Positions 21,020 through 30,136 of a stretch of DNA of 64,000 nt are shown in pieces. Source of the stretch: Cerasicoccus maritimus (GTDB lineage: Bacteria; Verrucomicrobiota; Verrucomicrobiia; Opitutales; Cerasicoccaceae). The DNA lies in the NCBI GenBank assembly GCA_031296935.1, contig JAVDPD010000005.1, positions 62,001 through 126,000 on the forward strand, read 5' to 3'. Positions within the stretch are counted from its first letter, which is position 1. Each line of letters opens with the position of its first letter. The translations under genes and the position numbers were made by a program. A model generated the notes under the pieces. It saw only the letters and a program-made list of their open reading frames with translations. It was not told the origin of the DNA and did no database searches.

Positions 21020-21597
21020 CTCACGCTCAGCAGGTCGCCCCACTTCGGCCAACTCCAACTGCTTCTGGTAACGCCGCATCCCCGCCTTGTCCGGCGACCA
21101 ATCACCACTCTGCCCCAGCCAGGTTTCGCTCGTCAAATGCGGCCAACGATCCGGCTCGAAAAACTTCGGAAAGCTCGACAGCTCATACCCCTTCAACGCC
21201 TTGAGCTCACACAAATTCGCTCGGACCGGATTCAGATGAATGTAATTGACGACCCGCAACAGCGACGGCCCCGGCTCAACCACCAGCGCCTTGTAGCGAC
21301 TTTGGAAGACGTGACCTGGCGTCTTGATGAAATGATTGAACCGATTTGCGAACGACCCCTGCAGCCACTGCATACCATCGACAGATTCGGCTCCGGAGTC
21401 TCCAGCGCCAAATGATAATGATTCGACATCAACACATAAGCATGAACCCGCCAACCAAACCGCCTACAAGCTTCAAACAAAGTCTTCTCGAATGCCGCCC
21501 CCGTCTTGTGTTTCGTAAAGAGATCCTGCCGGTAGTTCCCCCGATTGATCACATGATAACGGGCTCCAGGAAATTCTACACGTGGCGCTCGTGGCAT
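20969..21597 (-). pseudogene. RAYT (REP-associated Y1 transposase), frameshifted
   Basis: HUH-type Y1 single-strand transposase of the REP-associated family. The N-terminal part (21597 to about 21380) has PGARYHVINRGN and the metal-binding YVLMSNHYHLALETPEPNL. The rest continues in another frame with GMQWLQGSFANRFNHFI, HVFQSRYKALVVEP and NYIHLNPVRANL, which contains the later conserved segments. The frame change at about 21380 corresponds to one missing base, so the gene appears inactivated unless frameshifting occurs. Upstream on the same strand is a GGGGTCAGGCTTTTCGGA sequence. Its downstream end runs into a tandem array containing GTAGGCTTTTCGGA in opposite orientation. Confidence 0.82.
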
Positions 21598-21914
21598 GAA
21601 AATAAGACTTCAGCATAGACGAAAAATATCAATCCGAAAAGCCTGACCCCCTTGGACCTTCTTGTCTTATGCATAGTTAATAACTGTCCTCAAAATACGG
21701 AGAGGTAAAAGGGAGATTCTATTTTCTACGTTCGACCCCTTGCCACCTTGCAGAACTCTAGCTTACCACAGGCAAAGGCGCCTCAGCCGGGCCGAGGACT
21801 GCAGAGCTGATGACAGATTCGCTCGAACTCGCACAAGCGTAGCGCGGAGAGGATGCGAACGTATCTGGCAGCAGATGTGCCGCAGTGGTTTGGTTGCGGA
21901 GGATTAGGTCGCGA
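21598..21914. other. Intergenic between RAYT and the immunity gene
   Basis: It carries, near 21638-21655, the plus-strand complement of GGGGTCAGGCTTTTCGG, a sequence typical upstream of RAYT genes. The rest holds no gene I can support; a 68-codon plus-strand frame (21853-22059) overlaps the immunity gene and looks random. Confidence 0.45.
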
Positions 21915-22328
21915 TTACCCATCTAATACAGACTTAATTCGAGCTAATTTTGCTTTAATAAATTCAGAAAATGATTCTGCGATAACATCAAGCTCGCCTA
22001 AACTTGAATCGTATTCCACGACTTTCCAGTCATCATTAACATCAAAACCAACACAATAACCTTGGTAGTCATCTCCAAAAAATAAGACGCCTTCAAGATC
22101 CTCTGCCGTATCTTCATCATAAATACTCGAAGGCTTAACTAATCCATCATAGATTTTGTATCCTCCGTCGTATATATCACCTGAGCCAATCTCTCCGATG
22201 AAGTCTAAATAGTCCTCCGGAACCCCTTGATGCTCGCCCTTGATATCATCTAGCTCTTGTTTTTTCAATTTTCTCAACGAGCCACCTATTTCATCTACGA
22301 TTTGCTTTTCTTTAGTATAATCAAACAT
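21915..22328 (-). CDS. SMI1/KNR4-family immunity protein
   Basis: The acidic 137-residue protein has the SMI1/KNR4 (SUKH) pattern: an N-terminal helix, then GVPEDYLDFIGEIGSGDIYD and YCVGFDVNDDWKVVEYD. SUKH proteins are common immunity proteins of polymorphic toxin systems. The gene starts 12 bp after the toxin gene on the same strand and has a good AAGGAAA ribosome-binding site about 8 bp before the ATG. Its sequence is clearly AT-rich compared with most genes in the window, suggesting transfer together with the toxin C-terminus. Neutralising the adjacent nuclease is the inferred role. Confidence 0.85.
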   Translation of the reverse strand: MFDYTKEKQIVDEIGGSLRKLKKQELDDIKGEHQGVPEDYLDFIGEIGSGDIYDGGYKIYDGLVKPSSIYDEDTAEDLEGVLFFGDDYQGYCVGFDVNDDWKVVEYDSSLGELDVIAESFSEFIKAKLARIKSVLDG

Positions 22329-22340
22329 GATCGTTTTCCT

Positions 22341-23369
22341 TTATTTCTTAAATATACGCCTAACTACACCACCTTTTTTAAGTGAACGATGGAGCCCGCC
22401 CTGGTGCTGATCTGGGAATCTAGCCGGATGTATATTCCACCAAGTATGTGGGCCTCCATACACATTTTCAATTATGTGATGGCCATCATAATAATCCCCA
22501 GCTTTTCTCAAGAGTTTTCCTTCATCATTAAAAAGATCGTCCGCATAGGTAGGCCACACTTGTCCTGTTTCAGCTTCCCATTCTTTAATCAATTTATTTT
22601 TAGTTCGGCTAAATTCCAGCCTATGTGTTTCCCCTGCTTCTTTAGACAATCGAGAATAACTATTTTGACGAAGATCGTTTGCCAAGATAGCTCGTTGTTT
22701 CGCGTGAACTCTTAATCCAGTCTGAGCTTCGATGTCGTGCAAATAAGCTATGGCATCATTTGTTAATTGAGAGTTCCCTCCTTGTTTTGAGGCATCCGCT
22801 CCCGCACATTGATTATGCACCCATAACAGCTCGTCGCCTTCTGGCAGGCATACGAAGTAGGTGTGCGTCTCGGCCACTTCCAGGTTGTAGACTGGGATAC
22901 TGGCGCCCTCGGGCGCGGCGCTAAGCTGGCGCTCGACCAGCGTCGCCGTCGAACCATCCTCCAGGCGCAGCTCGCTGCCGAATGGAATCAGGGCGGCATC
23001 GGTCCAGCCAAAGTCATCCACAAAGAATGGATGCTCGGCTGTGGTGGTCACCGTGCTCTGAAGGCCATCCCATGATTCAAGCGTCAGCGTGCACAGCTGC
23101 TCGGTCTCATGCTCGTAGCGCTCGACCACTGGCGCCCAAACGAGCTCACCCGTTTCATTGTCATAGCGGCTGAGCACATACATGCCAGGTTCGATCGACT
23201 CAATGGGCAGGGCCCCCTGATCCGTCATGACCAGCGTGCCGGCCACGAAGCAGACGAAGCCATTCTCCATGAGCGTGCGCCGCATATCAGCGCCAATGCC
23301 GCCCTTGGTCAATATCCGCGCCTTCTGCGGAATAGAGTCCGCCTGACGCGCGGCCCGGACCACCGACAT
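22341..23369 (-). CDS. Hint-domain polymorphic toxin with C-terminal HNH-like nuclease, probably 5'-truncated
   Basis: The 342 residues have two parts. Residues 40-188 are a Hint (pretoxin) domain: Cys40 in VCFVAGTLVMTD, TTTAEHPFFVDDFGW (H113) and the terminal VHN-C at 185-188, which suggests autoproteolytic release. Residues 190-342 are a nuclease-like module with YYDGHHIIENVYGGPH and WWNIHPARFPDQHQGGLH (H297/H298, H308, H314, H322, H327), typical of HNH/Endo VII toxins. The frame stays open 57 bp upstream of the ATG to a TGA at 23427, with no usable start. The N-terminal residues look like the tail of a larger delivery protein. The module is therefore probably a displaced C-terminal cassette. 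Confidence 0.82.
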   Translation of the reverse strand: MSVVRAARQADSIPQKARILTKGGIGADMRRTLMENGFVCFVAGTLVMTDQGALPIESIEPGMYVLSRYDNETGELVWAPVVERYEHETEQLCTLTLESWDGLQSTVTTTAEHPFFVDDFGWTDAALIPFGSELRLEDGSTATLVERQLSAAPEGASIPVYNLEVAETHTYFVCLPEGDELLWVHNQCAGADASKQGGNSQLTNDAIAYLHDIEAQTGLRVHAKQRAILANDLRQNSYSRLSKEAGETHRLEFSRTKNKLIKEWEAETGQVWPTYADDLFNDEGKLLRKAGDYYDGHHIIENVYGGPHTWWNIHPARFPDQHQGGLHRSLKKGGVVRRIFKK

Positions 23370-23548
23370 CTGCGCATCGGATAAGTCTGCGCCAAAGACA
23401 CTAAAGCAAGTATCGTGCTCAATATCTCAATTTAACCGAGAAAAGGTATACCCCTTAAACTCCGAGGTGAATTTACATCTCTTCTTCATGGGTTGCTAGA
23501 ATTTAACTGGTGATAGCAACCTGTCCAACATTACGGGGCCAGCTCATT

Positions 23549-24499
23549 TTAGTGCGAGTCCGTCACGCGGATCAGGGTGGGGGAGTCGCAGCGGCCGCTT
23601 TCAAATTGAAGCGTGACGTGGGTGATCTCGTAGTTGTCGTGGAGGAGGTCTTCGATCTCGTCGACGAGGCAATTGCATTCGCTGACGAGGCGGTCGTCGA
23701 CGTCGATGTGGGCTTCGAAATGGATTGTTTGGTCATTGAGTGACCAGATGTGGACGTGGTGGGTATCGCGGACGGCCGCGATGCCTTTGATCGAGTCCGC
23801 TACCTCCTGCACGTCGATGTTGGGCGGCGTGCCCATCATGATGATGCGGATGGACTCCTCGACGATGCCCCAGCTTTCTTTGATCAGCCAAAGGGAAATG
23901 ATGACGGTTAGCAGCGGATCGATCCACTTGACGCCTTCGCCCCAGACGATGATTGCCACCCCACCCAGAATCACGCCGACGCTGACGACCGCGTCGCTGA
24001 GGACGTGGAGGTAGGCCGAGCGCATGTTGATGTTATCCTTGGCACCCTTTTGCAGGAGAATGGCGTTGATTATGTTTGCGACGAGGCCAACGAATGCCAC
24101 GCCAATCATCCAGCTCGCCTTGACCTCTTCCGGGTGGATGAAGCGCATGGCTGCTTCGTAAAGCAGCCACAGGCTGATACCGATCAGGACGCCCGCGTTC
24201 ATGGCGGCAGCCACGATTTCCGCTCGTTTGAGGCCAAAGGTGTGCTTTGGCGTGCCGGGCTTTTCACCGAGTTTGACCGCGATGAAGCTGGCGAGCAGGG
24301 CTACGGCGTCGGTGGCGGTGTGGAGCGCGTCGGACATCAGGGCCAAGCTGCCGGAGATGATTCCACCGATGATCTGCGCAGCAGTGATGATCAGGCTGAT
24401 GCCCAGTGCCTGGAGCAGGCGTTGCTTGGGAATGCCTTTGGCGGAATGCGAATGGCCCTCATGCGAGTGGCCGCCATGATCATGATGCGCGTGTGACAT
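23549..24499 (-). CDS. Cation diffusion facilitator (Zn2+/H+ antiporter)
   Basis: The 316-residue inner-membrane CDF transporter exports zinc or a similar divalent metal in exchange for protons. A His-rich N-terminal tail (MSHAHHDHGGHSHEGHSH) precedes six hydrophobic segments. The metal-site motifs are SDALHTATD in TM2 and HVLSDAVVSVG in TM5 (both HxxxD). The cytoplasmic C-terminal ferredoxin-like domain has HHVHIWSLN and HFEAHIDVDD. The motif pair fits Zn-type (ZitB/CzcD) members. No metal-responsive regulator is adjacent. Confidence 0.93.
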   Translation of the reverse strand: MSHAHHDHGGHSHEGHSHSAKGIPKQRLLQALGISLIITAAQIIGGIISGSLALMSDALHTATDAVALLASFIAVKLGEKPGTPKHTFGLKRAEIVAAAMNAGVLIGISLWLLYEAAMRFIHPEEVKASWMIGVAFVGLVANIINAILLQKGAKDNINMRSAYLHVLSDAVVSVGVILGGVAIIVWGEGVKWIDPLLTVIISLWLIKESWGIVEESIRIIMMGTPPNIDVQEVADSIKGIAAVRDTHHVHIWSLNDQTIHFEAHIDVDDRLVSECNCLVDEIEDLLHDNYEITHVTLQFESGRCDSPTLIRVTDSH

Positions 24500-24736
24500 G
24501 GTGTTTCAGCTTAATCCCGGCAGGTTTTATGCGAAGCAGAAAATCCTAGAGGACGTCTAAAAACTCAAGTGATTTTCGCCTGAAAACGTCTTCAAGGGGA
24601 AAATATCATTTCTTCACTTCAGCGAAACTGGATTTGCCTCGATTCAGAAGCCGAAATATTGCCTCTCGAAAACACCTCGCCAACTCGATCAGACTTTTTA
24701 GATGCCTTCTTGGAATGTCGTCTAAGTCCATTTTAA

Positions 24737-25283
24737 GGTTCATCGTCAAATACGGGCGAATGTCGTGCAAAGAAGCGGTGAAGAAGCTAGAGATAAAGTT
24801 CTGACACTAGCCATCCAGCTTCAACCCCGCTTCAATGAATGAAAATTGATTTATTCTCCCTGTTTTGGAGAGGCTACATTCTGCAGTCGTACCGTTTTCT
24901 CAGCCAGAAGCATCTTCTGGTGAGATTAGAGCCTGAGGGGGTGGCGTTTTGTAGCGGTTGTGGTCAGAGGTGTCGCAGATCCATGAGAGGGTTGAGCGTC
25001 GAATCCGCGATTTCGATCTATTGGATAGTCGGCTGACACTGGAGCTCCCGGTAGGTCGGGTCGATTGCCCGAATTGAGGGCGTCGTCGTGAGCAGATCAG
25101 CTGGCTTTCCAAGCTCCAACGCATGACGGATCGCTTGGTGCGCTACGTCAAAGCGATATGCCGGATACTGCCGATCAAGCATATCGCCGAGCGCCTGGAT
25201 CTGTCCTGGCACACGGTTACAGGGATACAGAATACTTCTTCCTTTAGATTAAACATGCATTCCCCGGTAAATGATGATGAACC
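24737..25283 (+). mobile_element. Decayed ISL3-type element with both terminal inverted repeats
   Basis: The ends are GGTTCATCGTCAAATACGGG at 24737 and its imperfect inverse at 25261-25283 (GGTTCATCATCATTTACCGG when reversed). Between them lies only the N-terminal part of a transposase, so it is an internally deleted derivative. The left flank is ...CCATTTTAA and the right flank is the A/T-run of a terminator; no clear target duplication remains. Related ends occur at 31732, 32835 and 41935. Confidence 0.8.
24839..25230 (+). pseudogene. ISL3-family transposase, N-terminal remnant
   Basis: The reading begins MKIDLFSLFWRGYILQSYRF with a zinc-ribbon-like CSGCGQRC at about residue 38. It then needs a frame change near 24983 to continue as RVERRIRDFDLLDSRLTLEL, VDCPN-stop-GRRREQISWL and MTDRLVRYVKAICRILPI. 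This order (ribbon, RRREQ..WL, MTDRLVRYV, then a helix-turn-helix) is the N-terminus of ISL3-type transposases. The DDE catalytic part is deleted. One stop (probably Cys to TGA) and one frameshift confirm decay. Confidence 0.75.
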
Positions 25284-25322
25284 AAAAAAAAGAAGACCGT
25301 CCATTGGGACGGCCTTTTCGAA
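25284..25322 (-). terminator. Rho-independent terminator of the cNMP-binding gene
   Basis: On the minus strand GGCCGTCC-CAAT-GGACGGTC (one G-U pair) is followed by TTCTTTTTTTT. It directly follows the cNMP-binding gene (stop near 25350). The T-tract touches the right end of the decayed ISL3-type element. Confidence 0.75.
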
Positions 25323-25349
25323 ATGCTGAAGGAGGAATTCTTCGATGCG

Positions 25350-25847
25350 CTAATCTCGCTGGCGGATGCTGAACAGCGAGCCGGCTAGCCAGACATCGGT
25401 GTTGCGGAGGCGTAGGCTGATTTCGCGGGCGAGGTTCATAACCACCTGAGAGAAGGTCATGACGTCGTCTTCGGTCGCGTAGTGGAGATCTTCGCTGGAG
25501 AGCGAAAGACAAGTTGTGTCTTCCAGCGCGCGCACGGTGGCCGAGCGCGGTTGGGTGTCGACCAACTCCATTTCACCAAAGGTTTCACCCTTTTGCAGCA
25601 CGGCAATGCGCTCGGAGGTGATGGCTTCCTTGTTGAAGACTTTCTTCTCGATGACCACGCGGCCCGAGGAGATCATGTAAAGGCGGTTGCCGGTCTCACC
25701 CTCGCGGATGATGGCGTCGCCACTTTGGTATTTCTCGACTTTTAGAACGTTGAGGAAACGCTCCAGAGCTGCATCATTTATTTTATGAAATAGCGCATGG
25801 CGGCGCAGCAGCTCAGCGCCGCCCTCAATGGCATTGGTGTTAGTCAT
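25350..25847 (-). CDS. Cyclic-nucleotide-binding-domain protein without DNA-binding domain
   Basis: The 165 residues form one CRP-like cNMP-binding beta-roll: YQSGDAIIREGETGNRLYMI, then the phosphate-binding-type segment KGETFGEMELVDTQPRSATV. The C-terminus is a helix (FSQVVMNLAREISLRLRN) with no helix-turn-helix, so this is not a transcription factor of the usual kind. It lies 60 bp after glnA on the same strand. The ligand and partner are unknown. A role as a sensor or a regulatory subunit is plausible. Confidence 0.85.
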   Translation of the reverse strand: MTNTNAIEGGAELLRRHALFHKINDAALERFLNVLKVEKYQSGDAIIREGETGNRLYMISSGRVVIEKKVFNKEAITSERIAVLQKGETFGEMELVDTQPRSATVRALEDTTCLSLSSEDLHYATEDDVMTFSQVVMNLAREISLRLRNTDVWLAGSLFSIRQRD

Positions 25848-25907
25848 GATGATATTGTTTCTGGTAGAAGCGCGCCAGTAATGGATGATGAATAATAAGC
25901 TAACTGG

Positions 25908-27317
25908 TTACACGTCAAAATACATACTAAACTCATGTGGGTGCGGACGCAAGCGAATCGCGTCGTGCTCAGCCTGCTTTACTGAGATATAGTTCTTAAT
26001 AAAATCAGCGGTGAAGACTTCGCCCTTCAGTAAGAATTCGTGATCGTTGCGGAGGGCGTCCAGCGCCTCGCCGAGGCTGCCGGGAACGCGGGCAACGTTG
26101 GCAGCGATTTCCGGCGGCAGGTCGTAGAGATTTTTGTCCATCGCTTCGCCCGGATCGATTTTGTTCTCGATGCCGTCGAGGCCGGCCATGAGCAGCGCAG
26201 AGAAGGCCAGGTAGGGATTCGCCGCGGGGTCCGGGCTGCGGAACTCGACGCGGATGGATTTCGGGCTGTTGGAATAGGTCGGGATGCGGCAGATCGCAGA
26301 GCGGTTGCGCGCGGAGTAGGCCAGCATGACGGGCGCTTCAAAGCCCGGCGCGAGGCGCTTGTAGGAATTCGTTGTCGGGTTGGTGATTGCGCAGAGGGCA
26401 GGGGCGTGCTTGAGCAAGCCGCCGATGTAATACAGCGCGTTTTGAGACAGGTTGGCGTAGCCCTCGCCCGACATGAGCGGTTTGTCGTTTTTCCAGAGGG
26501 ACTGGTGGGTGTGCATGCCCGAGCCGTTGTCGCTGAAGAGCGGCTTCGGCATGAAGGTGGCGGTCTTTCCGCGGCGGGCAGCGACGTTGCGCACGACATA
26601 TTTGTAGGTGCACATCATGTCGGCCATTTTGAGCAAGGTGTCGAATTTGAGGTCGATCTCGGCTTGGCCGCCGGTGGCGACTTCGTGGTGCTGAGCCTCG
26701 ACTTCGAGCCCAAGCTCCATCATGACGGCGACCATTTCGTTGCGGATGTCCATGCCTTTGTCGGCCGGAGAAACGGGCAGGTAGCCTTCCTTGGGGCGAA
26801 TCTTGTACGCAAGGTTTGGGAATTCTTCGCGACCAGTGTTCCAAGCGCCTTCATCGGAGTCGACGCGGTAGAACGCTTCGTTGTTGGCACCGCCGTAGCG
26901 GACGTCGTCAAAAATGAAGAACTCGGCTTCCGGGCCGAAATAGGCGGTGTCGGCAATGCCGGTGGAGAGCAGGTATTGCTCGGCCTTTTTCGCTACGCCC
27001 CGGGGGGAGCGTTCATAGGGCTCGCGGGTGATGGGCTCCTCGATATCGCAGAGCAGGCTAAGGGTCGCCATTTCGGTGAAGGGGTCCATCCAGGCCGTGG
27101 TGGCATCTGGGATAACGAGCATATCCGAGGCTTCGATGGTCTTCCAGCCTCTGATCGAAGAGCCGTCGAACCCGAGGCCTTCTTCGAATAGTTCTTCGGT
27201 GAGCTGTTTGACGGGGATCGTAAAATGCTGCCAAGCGCCATGTAGGTCGCAGAACTTCAAGTCGACCATTTTAACGTCTTGGGCCTGAGCCAGAGCGATA
27301 ACTTCTTTGGGTGTCAT
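25908..27317 (-). CDS. glnA: Glutamine synthetase, type I
   Basis: Converts glutamate, ammonia and ATP to glutamine. The chosen ATG (27317) gives 469 residues, the usual GSI length; a TTG five codons upstream has no support. Motifs are [41 protein letters not shown] and [20 protein letters not shown]. The tyrosine in NLYDLPPE (about Y398) matches the adenylylation site of beta-type enzymes, so GlnE-type covalent control is possible. A 7-bp-arm dyad (27352-27374) lies just upstream. It is divergent from the O-antigen ligase gene and followed by a cNMP-binding gene. Confidence 0.97.
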   Translation of the reverse strand: MTPKEVIALAQAQDVKMVDLKFCDLHGAWQHFTIPVKQLTEELFEEGLGFDGSSIRGWKTIEASDMLVIPDATTAWMDPFTEMATLSLLCDIEEPITREPYERSPRGVAKKAEQYLLSTGIADTAYFGPEAEFFIFDDVRYGGANNEAFYRVDSDEGAWNTGREEFPNLAYKIRPKEGYLPVSPADKGMDIRNEMVAVMMELGLEVEAQHHEVATGGQAEIDLKFDTLLKMADMMCTYKYVVRNVAARRGKTATFMPKPLFSDNGSGMHTHQSLWKNDKPLMSGEGYANLSQNALYYIGGLLKHAPALCAITNPTTNSYKRLAPGFEAPVMLAYSARNRSAICRIPTYSNSPKSIRVEFRSPDPAANPYLAFSALLMAGLDGIENKIDPGEAMDKNLYDLPPEIAANVARVPGSLGEALDALRNDHEFLLKGEVFTADFIKNYISVKQAEHDAIRLRPHPHEFSMYFDV

Positions 27318-27351
27318 GGTGGATAGGAGCAAAAGACATGTTTTTTAGGTT

Positions 27352-27374
27352 TGCGAGCATTTAGCGCGCTCGCA
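27352..27374. promoter_or_regulatory. Dyad between glnA and the O-antigen ligase gene
   Basis: The inverted repeat TGCGAGC-ATTTAGCGC-GCTCGCA lies 35 bp upstream of the glnA ATG and about 50 bp upstream of the divergent gene. It may be an operator or a 5' UTR hairpin; no specific regulator is implied. Confidence 0.35.
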
Positions 27375-27423
27375 TAAGCATGAGCTGTTTAATTCATTCC
27401 CCGAAACACTTAGCTGACCCCGC

Positions 27424-29403
27424 ATGGCGGCGCGTTATTCGAAACACCATAAGGTTGCCGTATTTGGCGAACTGACCTTGGCCAATTTTCTCGATTGGGC
27501 CATAACGCTGTGCGTCTGTGCTTGGCTGTTTGTGCTGTGTTATCAATTGGGTGGCTCGCAACCGGATACAATGCTGCTGTCAATTGGCATTTGTGGTCTA
27601 GCGATTGCGCTGCATACTATGGGGCTATTAGCCGGTAACTTTCGTGAGGCGGTTAAGATCAATCCCCTTGGTTTCATCTTCATGCCGGCGCTGATCTACA
27701 CGGCGGCGAACCTGCTGCTGTGGAGTCCCTTTGAATGGCGGGGGCGCGCAGAGCTGCTGAATCTCATTCAGGGTGTGACAATTTTTTGGTTGGCGGTGCA
27801 GAATTTCCGCACGAAGAATCACGTTTGGTTCGTGATGATTGCGCTCGTGAGTATCGTCATTCTCGGTGTCGCGATTGGCATCATGCAGTTTTTTTACCGG
27901 CCCGAATGGTTACCCAAGCTTTTCGATCCATTCGCCAGTGTGCTGAATCGTGTGAGTTTGCCCGGAGAATATCTGGGCCGCGCATCCGGATTCTTTGGAG
28001 CGCCCAATGCTTACGCGGGCTTCATGATGATGGTCGGGTTCCCGATGCTGGTGGCCGGATTCAGCCGCCGATTCACTGGCATGGCGCGGGCTTTCTTCGT
28101 CTGTGCCGGGATCATTGCGATTGGCGCGGTGTTCTTATCGATGTCGCGTGGGGCTTTGATGCTGACTGCCGTGGGGATTTTTCTTCTGCCGTTGGTGGTG
28201 CAGGCGAAGCTGCGCACGATGGTCATGTACTGGCTGTTGCTCGGCGGGCTTTTTGTGAGCACGTTGGGGATGCTTTATGCTTTTAATCCGCAGTTTCAGG
28301 ACCGCATCACGCAGTCCATCGATGTAGGCGGCGAGAGCAGTCGCCCCGTGATGTGGCAGGCGGCGTGGGCGCAGTTCTTGGATGCGCCGTTGATTGGAAA
28401 CGGAGTTGGCGGCTACGGCGTGCTGTTTGAAGATCAGCGGCCCGAAGGCTTTAACCGCAACCCCATCCATGCGCATAATGATTACCTGGAAATGCTGGCG
28501 GATCAGGGGGCCGTGGGCTTCCTCTTGTTTTGGGGCGCCGTGGGCTGGATTGTGTTTAAGGCGCTTTGTGAGTGGATGCGCCAACCAGTCGTGGTGAAGG
28601 TGAGTGGCAACAGCCGCAAGCATAGCCTGCGAACGCCCACGCACCGGTTTATACTCGGTGCCTTGGGAATGGGACTGCTGATGTTTTGCGCGCATTTGCT
28701 GCTGGAGTTCCACCTGAAAACTCCGGCGCTAATGATGCTTTTCTTCTTCTACCTTGGCTTAATTTGTAAATGCCTGCCTGGAGATCGACTGACGATTCCA
28801 CGGTCAGGAGGTTGGCAGACGGGAATCCTCGTGCTGGGGGGCGGTTTGGCGTTGCTGATCCCGCTGTTGGCCCTGCCGATTTATTCCGGTTATTTCTATG
28901 CTTACAATGGCCGCGAAATGGTGAGCCAATTCGACCAGAATGTGAGCCAATATAAGCAGGATGAGGCGTTTTACGCCGAGATGATTGAGCTGCTGCAACT
29001 CGCCGTGGAGGAAACGCCGGATCATGCTGATGCTTGGTCGGACCTCAGTTATGCGGTGGCCGCGCAGGAGTTGTTGCATCCGGGGCAAGGCGAACGATAC
29101 GGGGAAGAGGCAGAAGGCTATGCGCGCCAGGCAATCGAAGTTTGTCCCGAACTTCCATTGGCATGGATCAATCTCGGCAATGCCTTGGCCGAGCAGGCAA
29201 AACTGGGTGAAGCAGGCGAATTTTATCAGCAGGCGACGCTTGTCGCGCCCAATCGTTCCGATGTTTGGTATTACTACGCGGTGTATTTGAATTACTCGCC
29301 GGACTCGCGTTCGCAGGCGCTCATGGCCGTGGAGCGCTCCATTCTGCTGGAGCCCGAAAACGAAGAGGCCAGGGATTTGCGCCGCAAGATCCTCGTCCCA
29401 TGA
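27424..29403 (+). CDS. O-antigen ligase/polymerase-like membrane protein with TPR tail
   Basis: 659 residues with about ten to twelve membrane segments, followed by a cytoplasm- or periplasm-facing helical tail. The Wzy/WaaL-type loop contains [20 protein letters not shown] at about residue 355, a signature of O-antigen ligase family proteins (PF04932). Residues 520-659 read as TPR-like helices ([20 protein letters not shown] and [20 protein letters not shown]). It probably attaches or polymerises surface glycans; the acceptor is unknown. The stop overlaps the next gene's start by ATGA, which suggests translational coupling. Confidence 0.87.
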   Translation: MAARYSKHHKVAVFGELTLANFLDWAITLCVCAWLFVLCYQLGGSQPDTMLLSIGICGLAIALHTMGLLAGNFREAVKINPLGFIFMPALIYTAANLLLWSPFEWRGRAELLNLIQGVTIFWLAVQNFRTKNHVWFVMIALVSIVILGVAIGIMQFFYRPEWLPKLFDPFASVLNRVSLPGEYLGRASGFFGAPNAYAGFMMMVGFPMLVAGFSRRFTGMARAFFVCAGIIAIGAVFLSMSRGALMLTAVGIFLLPLVVQAKLRTMVMYWLLLGGLFVSTLGMLYAFNPQFQDRITQSIDVGGESSRPVMWQAAWAQFLDAPLIGNGVGGYGVLFEDQRPEGFNRNPIHAHNDYLEMLADQGAVGFLLFWGAVGWIVFKALCEWMRQPVVVKVSGNSRKHSLRTPTHRFILGALGMGLLMFCAHLLLEFHLKTPALMMLFFFYLGLICKCLPGDRLTIPRSGGWQTGILVLGGGLALLIPLLALPIYSGYFYAYNGREMVSQFDQNVSQYKQDEAFYAEMIELLQLAVEETPDHADAWSDLSYAVAAQELLHPGQGERYGEEAEGYARQAIEVCPELPLAWINLGNALAEQAKLGEAGEFYQQATLVAPNRSDVWYYYAVYLNYSPDSRSQALMAVERSILLEPENEEARDLRRKILVP

Positions 29404-29849
29404 GCACGCCCGTGACCATCATTCGGCACCCGAAAGAGCGGTTGAGCAAGTGCTCGCTGGAGCCGCTGCGTGGGCGTCCAGACTTGGAATTCCATAAGGC
29501 GCACGACCGCTTCACCTTTGACGCCACGGGCTACATTCTGCTGGCGATCGACGCGCCGGTGATATCGCCGGATGACGCCGGGCATCCGCTGCTTTTGCTG
29601 GATTCCACCTGGCGGCTCTTGCCGCAGTTGATGACATCCGTGCAGGGCGAGCCAATCCTACGCACGCTGCCAATGGAGGTGCGCACGGCTTACCCGCGCG
29701 TCAGTAAGATTGCCGAGGACCCCACTCGTGGGCTGGCATCAGTTGAGGCGCTTTATTTGGCCAAAAAGCTCTTGGGCGAAGATGATCCAAGCCTCCTCGA
29801 TCACTACTATTGGCGCACAGAGTTCCTGCGGCAATTCGAGCCAGCTTAG
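29400..29849 (+). CDS. Tsr3/DUF367-like SPOUT-fold protein
   Basis: 149 residues starting at the ATG that overlaps the preceding stop. Conserved-looking parts are [49 protein letters not shown] and [16 protein letters not shown]. These match the pattern of Tsr3 and the related DTW-domain family (HP-E / D-TW / LP / S-EA), which transfer the aminocarboxypropyl group of S-adenosylmethionine to RNA. The family relation is my reading and the RNA target is not known. It overlaps the convergent FmdB gene by 4 bp. Confidence 0.65.
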   Translation: MSTPVTIIRHPKERLSKCSLEPLRGRPDLEFHKAHDRFTFDATGYILLAIDAPVISPDDAGHPLLLLDSTWRLLPQLMTSVQGEPILRTLPMEVRTAYPRVSKIAEDPTRGLASVEALYLAKKLLGEDDPSLLDHYYWRTEFLRQFEPA

Positions 29850-30124
29850 TCTTTCTTGGCGTCGCTCTTCTTGCTCTCGGACTTGGTTTCCTTTTTGGAG
29901 TCCGATTTGGGGCTATCGCTGGACTTACTGCCCGACTTTTTCTTGTAGTCGGTTTCGTAAAAGCCGCTGCCTTTGAAGATAATGCCTGCTCCCGAGCTGA
30001 TCTGACGCTTCACTTTGCCCTTCTTATTGCAGAGGGGACAATCGCTCAGCGGGTCGTCCTTCATGGACTGAAAGTGCTCAAATTCTGTGTCGCAGGCGGC
30101 ACAATGGTAATCGTATGTCGGCAT
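29846..30124 (-). CDS. FmdB-family zinc-ribbon protein
   Basis: The 92-residue protein begins [20 protein letters not shown] and has a second CPLC pair at about 35-38, forming the CxxC...CxxC zinc ribbon of FmdB-type putative regulators. The second half is an unstructured Lys/Ser/Asp tail. The function of this widespread family is not established. It follows the DUF4013-like gene by 12 bp on the same strand and converges with the Tsr3-like gene. Confidence 0.9.
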   Translation of the reverse strand: MPTYDYHCAACDTEFEHFQSMKDDPLSDCPLCNKKGKVKRQISSGAGIIFKGSGFYETDYKKKSGSKSSDSPKSDSKKETKSESKKSDAKKD

Positions 30125-30136
30125 GATCTGATTCGT

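Noticed and set aside
21853..22059. 68-codon plus-strand open frame
   Set aside because: It overlaps the SMI1/KNR4 gene on the other strand, which has a good ribosome-binding site and family pattern.
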